Part shown: one piece after another, positions 1 through 6,574 of the stretch
Numbering within the stretch: position 1 is the first letter of the stretch
Layout of the letters: each line of letters opens with the position of its first letter
Source: CAYXST01 sp964472495
GTDB taxonomy: Bacteria; Patescibacteriota; Minisyncoccia; Portnoybacterales; UBA2143
Assembly: GCA_964472495.1 (NCBI GenBank)
Contig: CAYYLD010000015.1
Span: 1 to 11,854, forward strand
Reading direction: 5' to 3'
Length of the DNA: 11,854 bases
The notes under the pieces: generated by a model
What the model was told of the DNA's origin: nothing
The model's database searches: none
Seen by the model: the letters and a program-made list of their open reading frames with translations, nothing else
Translations under genes and position numbers: made by a program

Positions 1-8
1 CCCAGCCA
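1..8 (+). repeat. Boundary element copy A (3' end only)
   Basis: The window opens with CCCAGCCA, the conserved 3' end of an element seen three more times (ends at 4359, 4915 and 6648). The next two bases (AC) also match copy B. The upstream part lies outside the window, so only the terminal octamer can be compared. A short dyad GTCAG-CA-CTGAC follows at 11-22. Alone this would be weak; it is called because the other copies also lie between genes. Confidence 0.5.
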
Positions 9-111
9 ACGTCAGCACTGACCGAAGTGGCTTAAATAAGACAAAAAATGAGGTATCAAATTTAGCACCCACCAAGGATTCGAAAAAAAAATAGTTTTCC
101 ACATATTTTTA

Positions 112-140
112 TATACAAATTATTATTTTTCTGACATAAT
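112..140 (+). promoter_or_regulatory. Extended -10 promoter for the DUF3160/CapA pair
   Basis: TGACATAAT at 132-140 is a TGn-extended -10 box (CATAAT, 5 of 6 to TATAAT). A weak -35 (TATACA, 4 of 6) lies at 112-117 with a 17-base spacer. The -10 ends 8 bases before the ATG at 148, so transcription would start at or next to the start codon. No Shine-Dalgarno sequence is present. Confidence 0.5.
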
Positions 141-147
141 TAAATAT

Positions 148-2502
148 ATGAATCAAGAATTTCAAAATAGTCAGCAAATTAAGAATAATCAAAAAAATAT
201 TAAAGATAAGAATTCTAATTTTAATAATGGTTTTGATTGGAAATGGCTATTGATAGTTTTATGTCTTTGTCTTATTGGCGGGGTTATTTTTACTTATTGG
301 AATTTTATTAAACCTGAATCCGAGCCTGGCTCTGAAAATGGTTTTCCAGCAAGTATTATACCAGAAGCTTTAGCTGAAAGATTTGCTACTTATGAAGAAG
401 TTCCAGTTGATATTAATCCCCAGGTTCCATCTTATACTGTAGCTTCAGATTTAAGTAACATTATCAACAAAGATGATTTTGAGTTGTCAGAAAAAGCAAA
501 AGAACTTTTGGTAAAAAATGCTTTTGTGGTTATTCCGACAGAAGCTCAAGAATTTTTTAGCATATATAATGATATAAAGATTTATGAAGAGAACCGCTAT
601 CATAATACTCCAAGTTTTATTACTACTGATTCAATGCTCCATAATTACCATTTAGCTTTTGACCATTTATTAAGAGTTTTAGAAAAAGATAAACTTTATT
701 CAGAATTGACTAATTTGAGCTATGAAATGCTAAAGGCCTCTCAGGCGCAATATGAGCAATTGAAAGGAACAGAATGGGAAAATGCTGCTAAAAGAAATAT
801 TGCTTTCTTTATGGTGCCTGACAAAATTCTCTATCCTTCAGCAGAAATTCCTGAATATGTTAAAGAAGAAGTAGAAAAAGAATTAAATTTAATTGAGGAG
901 CATGGAAAAATTTTTGCATCTCCTATAATGAATATAGGAAGAGATTTAACTAAAGAAATTATAATTAATACACCGCAGGGACCTTTATCATTAGACGCTT
1001 TTAAAGAAGATTATTCTCAATATGTTCCTCGTGGCCACTATACTAAGAGTGAAGAATTAAAAAAATATTTTAAAGCAATGATGTGGTATGGTCGAATGAC
1101 TTTTCGTTTGAAAAGCCCGGACGAAACGCGTTCAGCTGTTTTGATGACTTTAGCCCTTAAAGAATCAGCTGATAGATATAATTCTTGGGATAAAATTTAC
1201 GAACCGACCACTTTCTTTGTTGGTAAAAGCGACGATATTTCTTTTTATGATTATTACGACATTCTTAAAGAAATTTACAATACAGATCAATTAACTTTGT
1301 CTTTGGTTATTAATGACAATGTTAAATTTAATTCGTTTTTAGAAAAAGCTAAAGAATTATCGCCGCCTCAAATTAATTCTATTCCTATTTTTGAAGCTGG
1401 TATTCAATCTAATCGAGAAGAAGAAATAAAAGGATTTCGTCTCATGGGTCAAAGGTTTACTATTGATGCTTCTGTTTTTCAGCGGTTAATGTACAGGGAA
1501 GTTGGAGATAAAACAAAGTCTTGCGCTAATTATGATCCAACAAAAACCAGTTGTTTATCAGGAGCAAGATGTCTGCCTAAGGGATTAGATATTCCAGCTG
1601 CTATGGGATCAGATGAGGCATTAAATCTTTTAGTAAACCAAGGAGAATCAGACTATGCTTGTTATTTAGAGAACATGACTAAAATGGAGGAATATATTGC
1701 TTCTCTAGATACAACTATTTGGACTCAAAATCTTTATTGGGGATGGCTTTATTCCTTATTGACCTTAGGGAAGGAAAAAACAGATGGTTATCCTACTTTT
1801 ATGAAAAATTTAGCCTGGATTCGTAAAGAATTGAATACTTATTTAGGAAGTTGGACAGAATTAAAACGTGATACAATTTTATATACCAAACAACCTTATG
1901 CTGAATTGGGTGGTGGTGGTTATGAAGAAGAAAAAGTTGATGATAGAGGCTATGTAGAACCAAATCCTTATGTTTATGCTCGTTTAGCTTCATTACTAAA
2001 AATGACTAAAGAAGGTCTTCAAATAAGAAGTTTGCTTTCTGATGAAAATAAGGAATTTTTGGAAAGATTGGAGACATTAGCTATGTCTTTAAAAACAATT
2101 TCCGAAAAAGAACTGAACAATATTTTGCCTACTAATGAAGAATTTGATTTAATTAGAATTTATGGAGGTTCTCTGGAACATATTTGGTTAGATGCTTATA
2201 AAGATCAAGGAATTGTATCAGCGAGAAATCAATTATCTGATGAACCAGCTCCAGTAATAGCTGATGTTGCAACCGATCCTAATGGTGTTTGTCTTGAAGA
2301 AGCCACTGGTAATATCTTTGAAATTTACGTGGTTGTGCCAGTAGAGGAGACATTAAGAATCGCTAAAGGTGGCGTTTATTCTCATTATGAATTCCAGCAG
2401 CCACTAGCTAATCGTTTAACTGACGAGGCTTGGCGTGAGATGTTAAAGAAAGGAGAAGAACCTGATTTAGCTGAATGGACTAATATATTTATTGCTCAAT
2501 AA
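148..2502 (+). CDS. DUF3160 domain protein, membrane anchored
   Basis: This 784-residue protein has an Asn/Lys/Gln-rich cytoplasmic N-terminus (1-30), one hydrophobic segment (about 33-50), then a large domain predicted to lie outside the membrane. The region around residues 115-190, with NAFVVIP, the stretch THxMLHNYH-like TTDSMLHNYHLAFDHLLR and many aromatic residues, recalls the DUF3160 family of archaea, CPR and some other bacteria, whose function is not established. Four cysteines (C459, C469, C475, C505) cluster in one stretch and could form disulfides or bind metal; this is inference. The start at 148 fits the promoter ending at 140 and places the membrane segment normally. The CapA-like gene follows after 6 bases, implying cotranscription. 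The gene is strikingly AT-rich: a hand count of 901-960 gives 15 of 60 G+C, against 26 of 60 for 7501-7560 in the HtrA gene, suggesting a different origin. Confidence 0.8.
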   Translation: MNQEFQNSQQIKNNQKNIKDKNSNFNNGFDWKWLLIVLCLCLIGGVIFTYWNFIKPESEPGSENGFPASIIPEALAERFATYEEVPVDINPQVPSYTVASDLSNIINKDDFELSEKAKELLVKNAFVVIPTEAQEFFSIYNDIKIYEENRYHNTPSFITTDSMLHNYHLAFDHLLRVLEKDKLYSELTNLSYEMLKASQAQYEQLKGTEWENAAKRNIAFFMVPDKILYPSAEIPEYVKEEVEKELNLIEEHGKIFASPIMNIGRDLTKEIIINTPQGPLSLDAFKEDYSQYVPRGHYTKSEELKKYFKAMMWYGRMTFRLKSPDETRSAVLMTLALKESADRYNSWDKIYEPTTFFVGKSDDISFYDYYDILKEIYNTDQLTLSLVINDNVKFNSFLEKAKELSPPQINSIPIFEAGIQSNREEEIKGFRLMGQRFTIDASVFQRLMYREVGDKTKSCANYDPTKTSCLSGARCLPKGLDIPAAMGSDEALNLLVNQGESDYACYLENMTKMEEYIASLDTTIWTQNLYWGWLYSLLTLGKEKTDGYPTFMKNLAWIRKELNTYLGSWTELKRDTILYTKQPYAELGGGGYEEEKVDDRGYVEPNPYVYARLASLLKMTKEGLQIRSLLSDENKEFLERLETLAMSLKTISEKELNNILPTNEEFDLIRIYGGSLEHIWLDAYKDQGIVSARNQLSDEPAPVIADVATDPNGVCLEEATGNIFEIYVVVPVEETLRIAKGGVYSHYEFQQPLANRLTDEAWREMLKKGEEPDLAEWTNIFIAQ

Positions 2503-2508
2503 AGATGA

Positions 2509-4245
2509 ATGGACAGATTGTTTACTATAAAATTATCAACTTTATTCGGTATAATTGTTCTAATAGGTGTTATTTTATTAATTATAGTTCAATCTGAATA
2601 TAGACTAACCATTGATTCATCATTAGAAGAACCAGAGGTAAAAGAAGTTATGTTTCTGCCTTCTGGTTTTTTAATTAAAAATGAAGAGCCAAAAGCAGTT
2701 TTGGTGGCTGTGGGCGATATTATGCTTTCCCGGATGGTAGCTCGAAGAATTAAGGAGAATCAAGACCAAAAATATCCTTTTTTAGAAGTATCTGATTTGA
2801 TTGGTCAAGCTGACATAGCTTTTGGCAATTTGGAATGCCCAATTACACCGGGAAGAAATATCAATCTTTTTGAAATGGTTTTTCGTGCTGATCCCGAAAG
2901 TGTCAATGGTTTAAAATATGCCGGCTTTGATATTTTATCTTTAGCTAATAATCACATTTTTAATTTCGGACAAGAGGGATTAACGGACACTTTTTCTTAT
3001 TTGGAAAAAGCAAATATTGATTATATAGGAGCAGGTAAGAATAAACAGGAAGCTCATAACTTTAAGATGTTAGAAGTTAACGGAATTAAATTTGCTTTTT
3101 TGGCCTATGCAGATAGTATTTTTTCATATACTTTTTCACAGACAGAAGAAAGCCAGCCCAGCATAGCTTTAATGGATGTAGTTCAAATGAAAAAAGATAT
3201 ATTCTCAATTAAAAATCAGGCCGATTTTATTATAGTTTCTATGCATAGTGGTATAGAATATGTTTCGCAGCCGAATGCTAAACAGATTGAATTTGCTCAT
3301 GCTGCTGTAGATACTGGAGCTGATTTGGTTATTGGCCATCATCCTCATGTAGTTCAAAAGATGGAACAATATAAGGGAGGATATATTTTTTATAGTTTAG
3401 GCAATTTTATTTTTGATCAAATGTGGTCAAGAGAAACAAGGGAGAGTGTGATAGCTAAAATAGTCTTTGGGGAAAACAATATTCAAGAAATTGACTTTAT
3501 CCCAATTCTAATTGAAGATTTTGCTCAGCCTAGAATTTTGGATATACAAGAATCTAAAGATATTTTTGATAAATTGAATGTTCCGTTTCAGAGTAGATAT
3601 ATATTTTATTGGGATGGTCAAGATTACCAATACAAAAATGAAAATAGCGTTTACTTGACGAGGAAAGCCAAAAAATTTATTGAGCAGGAGATAGATTTAG
3701 ATAATGATGAACGTTTAGAAAATATTATCTTGAGACAGAATATGGTCCAAGTATTAAGAGATAACAAATTATTATGGAAAAGCGATCCAAATTGGCAAGT
3801 TGAAGATGTAGTTTTAGCTGATTTTAATCAAGATAATCAAATAGAAATTAATATATCTCTTTGGAAAAAGGGGAGTTATGGTAAAGATTTACCTTTCTGG
3901 TTAGAAGAAAATACTAAAGAATGGGGAAATCACTTATTTGTTTACGGAATGAAGGATGGAAAAATAAAGCCGGTTTGGTGCTCTTCAACTTTAGACGCTC
4001 CAATTAAAGAAATGATTGCAGAAGATATTAACGGAGACAATAAATCAGAGTTAATAACTTTAGAAGGTAATTATGATAATCCTGAAAATGAATGGGGAAA
4101 CTATTTATCTATTTGGTCATGGAATGACTGGGGATTTTTTAATGATTACAGAAGTGCAGAAGGAAAATACTTCAATTTATCCATTGAAGATATAGACAAC
4201 AATGAATTGTCTAATAAGGTTGTAAAAGTTAGCAAAAACAGATAA
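2509..4245 (+). CDS. CapA-family metallophosphatase with C-terminal Asp-rich repeats
   Basis: Predicted poly-gamma-glutamate/capsule-type CapA protein: one N-terminal anchor (about 9-27) and a calcineurin-like metallophosphatase fold outside the membrane. Family motifs are visible in order: VGDIMLSR (68-75), GNLECPI (106-112), LANNH (145-149), MHSGIEY (245-251), GHHPH (276-280) and SLGNF (296-300); the Asp, Asn and His residues in them are the expected metal and phosphate ligands. After about residue 390 comes an extension not part of the core fold. It has four Asp-rich turns, starting at D396 (DLDNDERLE), D438 (DFNQDNQIE), D506 (DINGDNKSE) and D561 (DIDNNE). Their spacing resembles calcium-binding loops of FG-GAP/VCBS-type propeller repeats. 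CapA proteins are linked to capsule or poly-glutamate handling, but the substrate cannot be read here. The ATG is 6 bases after the DUF3160 stop with no good ribosome site, so coupled translation is likely. No cap synthesis genes are nearby. Confidence 0.88.
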   Translation: MDRLFTIKLSTLFGIIVLIGVILLIIVQSEYRLTIDSSLEEPEVKEVMFLPSGFLIKNEEPKAVLVAVGDIMLSRMVARRIKENQDQKYPFLEVSDLIGQADIAFGNLECPITPGRNINLFEMVFRADPESVNGLKYAGFDILSLANNHIFNFGQEGLTDTFSYLEKANIDYIGAGKNKQEAHNFKMLEVNGIKFAFLAYADSIFSYTFSQTEESQPSIALMDVVQMKKDIFSIKNQADFIIVSMHSGIEYVSQPNAKQIEFAHAAVDTGADLVIGHHPHVVQKMEQYKGGYIFYSLGNFIFDQMWSRETRESVIAKIVFGENNIQEIDFIPILIEDFAQPRILDIQESKDIFDKLNVPFQSRYIFYWDGQDYQYKNENSVYLTRKAKKFIEQEIDLDNDERLENIILRQNMVQVLRDNKLLWKSDPNWQVEDVVLADFNQDNQIEINISLWKKGSYGKDLPFWLEENTKEWGNHLFVYGMKDGKIKPVWCSSTLDAPIKEMIAEDINGDNKSELITLEGNYDNPENEWGNYLSIWSWNDWGFFNDYRSAEGKYFNLSIEDIDNNELSNKVVKVSKNR

Positions 4246-4285
4246 AATGAAGATAAGCTGATTCTGGACCTCTGTGCTAACCACA

Positions 4286-4359
4286 GTGGACACCCAGTTC
4301 AAAATCCTAGAAACGCTTTACTGGATTGAACGAAAGTTCGAATCCCCGAAACCCAGCCA
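4286..4359 (+). repeat. Boundary element copy B
   Basis: A 74-base intergenic element between the CapA and Nudix genes. It shares GTGGAC at its left end with copy C, GTTCGAA in its right part, and the terminal CCCAGCCA (4352-4359). A stem GGATT-GAAC / GTTC-(G)-AATCC with a GAAA loop lies at 4323-4345. An alternative pairing joins 4260-4269 with 4336-4344, so the true left limit may be near 4260. A separate hairpin CTGTG/CACAG precedes it. The right part looks like a tRNA T-loop and CCA end, but the T-stem does not pair. Confidence 0.55.
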
Positions 4360-4400
4360 ACTCATGATTGGTTATCATACTGGAGGGGCGTTGAAAGTAT

Positions 4401-4832
4401 ATGAAAGAAAAATTACAAAATATTGGGAATACAACTATTTGTCCTGTTGCAGTTATAGTTCGTGGCGGAAGAGTTTTGCTAGGATATCGTCACTATACTC
4501 CAGATAAATGGAAGACTATTTCTACTTGGACCTGCCCTGGCGGCCGTTGTGATGAGGGGGAATCTGCAGAGGTTACCCTACGACGCGAGGTTGAAGAAGA
4601 GACAGGCATAAAAGACCTTGAGATTGTTGATTTTATTTCAGAAGTTCCAGGCGCAAAGAAAGGAGATGTCGTTCTTGTATTTTTGTGTCGTACAGATCAA
4701 GAGGCAATTTTAATGGAGCCGCATAAATTTTCTGACTGGAAGTGGTTTGGTATGGATGATTTTCCCGGAGAGTTTATTAATAGTCATGTTCGTACAGTCA
4801 TTTTAAAGTTGCTTTCGAAGCACAAAAATTAG
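4401..4832 (+). CDS. Nudix hydrolase
   Basis: A 143-residue Nudix-fold pyrophosphohydrolase. The Nudix box is complete at residues 48-70: G48, E54, R62-E63, E66-E67, G69 and I70 fit GX5EX7REUXEEXGU, with the Glu residues expected to bind Mg2+. The N-terminal strand (CPVAVIVRGGRVLLGYR) and the segment before the box (TWTCPGGR) are typical. Such enzymes hydrolyse nucleoside diphosphates linked to another group, for example oxidised dNTPs or nucleotide sugars; the substrate cannot be told from this sequence. The ATG at 4401 is preceded by GGAGGGG at 4382-4388, 12 bases away, somewhat far but purine-rich. The gene stands alone between boundary elements B and C, with C starting 4 bases after the stop codon. 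No promoter was convincing. Confidence 0.92.
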   Translation: MKEKLQNIGNTTICPVAVIVRGGRVLLGYRHYTPDKWKTISTWTCPGGRCDEGESAEVTLRREVEEETGIKDLEIVDFISEVPGAKKGDVVLVFLCRTDQEAILMEPHKFSDWKWFGMDDFPGEFINSHVRTVILKLLSKHKN

Positions 4833-4836
4833 TGTT

Positions 4837-4915
4837 GTGGACGTAAGTCCGGAATATAAACATACTGTTCCAATTCCTGAATCTTGGTTCGAACGTCGTC
4901 CACGATGCCCAGCCA
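4837..4915 (+). repeat. Boundary element copy C
   Basis: A 79-base element beginning 4 bases after the Nudix stop codon. The ends pair: GTGGACG (4837-4843) with CGTCCAC (4897-4903), then after TAAG an inner arm TCCGGAAT with ATTCCTGA (one mismatch). GTTCGAAC lies at 4888-4895 and the terminal CCCAGCCA at 4908-4915. The right part aligns base for base with copy D over TCGTC(C/T)ACG plus six bases plus the terminal octamer. Confidence 0.6.
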
Positions 4916-4998
4916 TCATATGCTAAGTCAGGTGACTGAGTCGCCTAACCAAAGGAATCACGGAAGAGGAATTGGACAAGGTATTAAGGAAGGCGCTT

Positions 4999-5178
4999 AT
5001 GGAAAACTGGCATATCACAAGAATTTGGAATAAAGTAGAGTGGGAAAAAGACGGCTATAGATACATCTGCCAGCCAGACTTTGAAGGTTCTATCGATGAA
5101 TTGGCCGGTTCGGAAACGATTTCCAGAGAAGGAAAAGAGGTCTATAGGTTTTTCTACGCCGGTGGCCTAATTGAGTAA
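4999..5178 (+). CDS. Small uncharacterised protein (59 aa)
   Basis: I do not recognise this protein. It is charged and aromatic-rich (MENWHITRIW at the start, YRYICQPDF in the middle, YRFFYAGG near the end), with no membrane segment and a single Cys. The frame is open upstream to a TTG at 4972. ATG 4999 is preferred because AAGGAAGG at 4986-4993 stands 5 bases before it, a good ribosome site, while the TTG has its purine run almost touching the codon. It follows boundary element C and a hairpin (AGGTGAC/GTCGCCT, 4930-4946), and lies 23 bases before the membrane protein gene. It may be a soluble partner of that protein, but nothing in the sequence shows this. Confidence 0.55.
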   Translation: MENWHITRIWNKVEWEKDGYRYICQPDFEGSIDELAGSETISREGKEVYRFFYAGGLIE

Positions 5179-5201
5179 AAGATAATCAAAATTTAATCTA
5201 A

Positions 5202-5807
5202 ATGCTTCATCCTAATTTCGTAATTCTTGGCGTTCTAATCGGCTTTATTGGTGGTATAAGTTATCTCATTAGCACCATTAAAGGCAAGACAAAGCCGAAC
5301 AGAGTTACTTGGTTTTTATGGGCGTTAGCACCGCTCATTGCATTTACTGCTGAAATTAAAGAAGGGGTTGGAATTCAGTCATTGATGACTTTCGGGGTTG
5401 GTTTTGGTCCCCTCCTTGTTTTCTTGGCATCTTTTGTAAACAAAAAATCGGTATGGAAATTAAAACGCTTTGATTTCGCTTGCGGTACCTTAGCTATAAT
5501 TGGTCTTTTTCTTTGGTATGTGACAAGAAACGGAAATTTTGCTATCTTTTTCAGCATTCTTGCCGATGGGATGGCGGCCGTACCAACGCTTGTCAAATCT
5601 TATTCCTTCCCGGAAACCGAGAATTACCATGTATATCTAACAGCCGCAATAAGCGCGGCAATTACATTTTTAACTATAGATACTTGGAATTTCGCCCATT
5701 TTGGTTTTCCTCTATATATTTTAATCCTTTGCACTATTTTTGTTTTCCTTATTAAATTCCGAGCAGGTGAGATTATTACTCGTCTTTTCCGTACTTCAAA
5801 ATCCTAA
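5202..5807 (+). CDS. Seven-helix membrane protein, PQ-loop/SWEET-like architecture
   Basis: A 201-residue integral membrane protein. Hydrophobic segments lie near 6-26, 35-52, 59-79, 90-107, 112-130, 143-160 and 166-186, a possible 3+1+3 arrangement as in SWEET and PQ-loop transporters. The loop after helix 1 (KGKTKPNRVTWFLWAL, 27-42) and that after helix 5 (VPTLVKSYSFPETEN, 127-141) look like two copies of the Pro-containing turn of that fold. The strict PQ dipeptide is absent (PN and PT instead), so family membership is tentative and no substrate is proposed. No ribosome site is seen before ATG 5202; it may be translated with the small gene 23 bases upstream. Base use is closer to the core genes than to the AT-rich DUF3160/CapA pair. 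A downstream gene-free stretch begins directly after the stop. Confidence 0.75.
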   Translation: MLHPNFVILGVLIGFIGGISYLISTIKGKTKPNRVTWFLWALAPLIAFTAEIKEGVGIQSLMTFGVGFGPLLVFLASFVNKKSVWKLKRFDFACGTLAIIGLFLWYVTRNGNFAIFFSILADGMAAVPTLVKSYSFPETENYHVYLTAAISAAITFLTIDTWNFAHFGFPLYILILCTIFVFLIKFRAGEIITRLFRTSKS

Positions 5808-5834
5808 AATAAGACACGGCAGAATACCCCTAAA

Positions 5835-5886
5835 TAGTGTCTCATTTGTCTCATTTCCCGAATAAAGTGCCAAAAGTGAGACACTA
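5835..5886. repeat. Palindromic unit 1 (GTCTC/GAGAC)
   Basis: TAGTGTCTCA (5835-5844) and TGAGACACTA (5877-5886) are perfect 10-base inverted repeats. The left arm runs into a tandem 9-base repeat, GTCTCATTT twice (5839-5847, 5848-5856). A second unit with the same plan lies at 5916-5975. It is the first part of the gene-free stretch 5808-6251. Confidence 0.7.
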
Positions 5887-5890
5887 TACT

Positions 5891-5904
5891 GTTCCGTTCG
5901 GAAC
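5891..5904. repeat. Short perfect dyad between the two palindromic units
   Basis: GTTCCG-TT-CGGAAC is a perfect 6-base inverted repeat with a 2-base centre, placed between palindromic units 1 and 2. It could be a protein-binding site; no T-run follows, so it is not a terminator. Confidence 0.45.
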
Positions 5905-5915
5905 GCCCTCTTTCT

Positions 5916-5975
5916 GTGTCCCGTTTGTCCCATTTTAGCTTAAAACACCCCGACCGAGACGGGTCAGTGGGACAC
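5916..5975. repeat. Palindromic unit 2 (GTCCC/GGGAC)
   Basis: GTGTCCC (5916-5922) pairs with GGGACAC (5969-5975). As in unit 1, the left arm runs into a tandem 9-base repeat, GTCCCGTTT then GTCCCATTT (5918-5926, 5927-5935). Relative to unit 1 the arms differ by T to C on one side and A to G on the other, so the pairing is kept. An inner GACC/GGTC stem lies at 5952-5965. Confidence 0.65.
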
Positions 5976-5998
5976 CCCCTAGAACCCCGAAATTACCC

Positions 5999-6208
5999 TT
6001 AAAACCTTGGTACTAGACCGAGGATGCCAGGGTGCCACGCTAAAATTCCTTTGGCTTCATCAAGCTCTATTTTTTCTAACATCTGGTTGAGGATAGGTCG
6101 TCCCGGCTCTTTAGCGGTTTGTGACTCAACGAAAGTTTCAACCACTTTCAAATTTTCCCGCCGGCGAAATGCGTCCGAACTATTTTCAGTATACGCAGCA
6201 AATAAAAT
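5999..6208 (-). pseudogene. Remnant of a large serine recombinase, N-terminal catalytic domain
   Basis: Read on the minus strand from 6208, the frame gives ILFAAYTENSSDAF, then RRRENLKVVETFVESQTA, then KEPGRPILNQMLEKI, then LDEAKGILAWHP. This closely follows the resolvase/invertase domain of large serine recombinases of CPR genomes, which from memory read YxRKSSED...RENLxVVxxFxESQTAKEPGRPxFNEML...GILAWHPDRLARN. It is not functional. An in-frame TGA lies at 6209-6211 just upstream. The active-site Arg of YxR is replaced (YTE), though a Ser is kept. About 18 residues of the helix region are missing between SSD and RRRENL. Homology stops after WHP (6029) and the frame ends at TAA 5999-6001. The whole DNA-binding part is gone. 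It lies antisense to the flanking genes and beside the two palindromic units. Confidence 0.8.
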
Positions 6209-6216
6209 TCAAAAAC

Positions 6217-6237
6217 TCGCCAAAGAGGCGATTTTTT
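6217..6237 (+). terminator. Possible intrinsic terminator upstream of the MazG-like gene
   Basis: TCGCC-AAAGA-GGCGA forms a 5-base stem followed by six T residues, the shape of a short rho-independent terminator for rightward transcription. It overlaps the spacer of the promoter called just downstream, so either reading or both may apply. The stem is short. Confidence 0.45.
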
Positions 6238-6245
6238 GGTAGAAT
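6217..6245 (+). promoter_or_regulatory. Extended -10 promoter of the MazG-like gene
   Basis: TGGTAGAAT at 6237-6245 is a TGn-extended -10 (TAGAAT, 5 of 6). A weak -35 TCGCCA (4 of 6) is 17 bases upstream at 6217-6222. The -10 ends 7 bases before ATG 6252, and there is no Shine-Dalgarno site, which points to a leaderless transcript. Confidence 0.55.
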
Positions 6246-6251
6246 AAAATA

Positions 6252-6572
6252 ATGAAAGAATTAACCATCAAAGAAATTCAAAAGAGGATTTTTGATAATA
6301 AGATTAAGAAAGGTTTCAATACAACCGATCTTAGCAAAGAATTTTTATATTTAACCGAAGAGCTGGGAGAAGCGGTCAGGGCTTATCGTAGAGATAGTAA
6401 AGATGAGCTAGCCGAGGAAATTATTGACTTGGTGATTTATTGTTTAGGGATAATAGAGATGTTGGGTAAAGATGGATACGAAGAGATAATTAAAAAGATA
6501 GAGAAAAATGAGAAACGGGAATACCAGGGGATAAAAGGCGAATATAGGCAACTTCGCCAGGACCAAAAATAA
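6252..6572 (+). CDS. MazG-like nucleotide pyrophosphohydrolase
   Basis: A 106-residue all-alpha protein matching a single MazG/dUTPase-like domain. Two acidic motifs form the Mg2+ site: EELGEA (about 36-41) and ELAEEIIDLVIY (about 52-63), the EExxE...ExxD pattern of the superfamily. These enzymes cut NTPs or dNTPs to the monophosphate and pyrophosphate and often remove damaged or surplus nucleotides; the preferred substrate is not visible. The length suits a single-domain homodimeric or tetrameric enzyme rather than the two-domain MazG of E. coli. The C-terminus is Lys/Glu-rich. The start is fixed by its own extended -10 promoter 7 bases upstream. It is the last gene before boundary element D, which begins 2 bases after the stop codon, and the second nucleotide-clearing enzyme in this array after the Nudix hydrolase. 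Confidence 0.85.
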   Translation: MKELTIKEIQKRIFDNKIKKGFNTTDLSKEFLYLTEELGEAVRAYRRDSKDELAEEIIDLVIYCLGIIEMLGKDGYEEIIKKIEKNEKREYQGIKGEYRQLRQDQK

Positions 6573-6574
6573 TT

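Noticed and set aside
4286..4359. tRNA gene ending in CCA
   Set aside because: GTTCGAATCC looks like a T-loop and the length fits, but the T-stem and acceptor do not pair and no anticodon arm forms. The same holds for copies C and D.
4274..4507. 77-residue plus-strand frame before the Nudix gene
   Set aside because: It crosses boundary element B and overlaps the Nudix gene in another frame; no domain is visible.
4260..4950. Classical integron attC sites
   Set aside because: A GCCTAAC matching RYYYAAC occurs at 4942-4948, but no partner GTTRRRY lies at the right distance, and copies B, C and D do not have the R''/R' core pair in the right places. No IntI is present.
4972..4998. TTG start for the small protein
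   Set aside because: The purine run almost touches the TTG, while ATG 4999 has AAGGAAGG at good spacing.
6024..6242. 72-residue plus-strand open frame
   Set aside because: It is the complement of the serine recombinase remnant; the protein similarity is on the minus strand.
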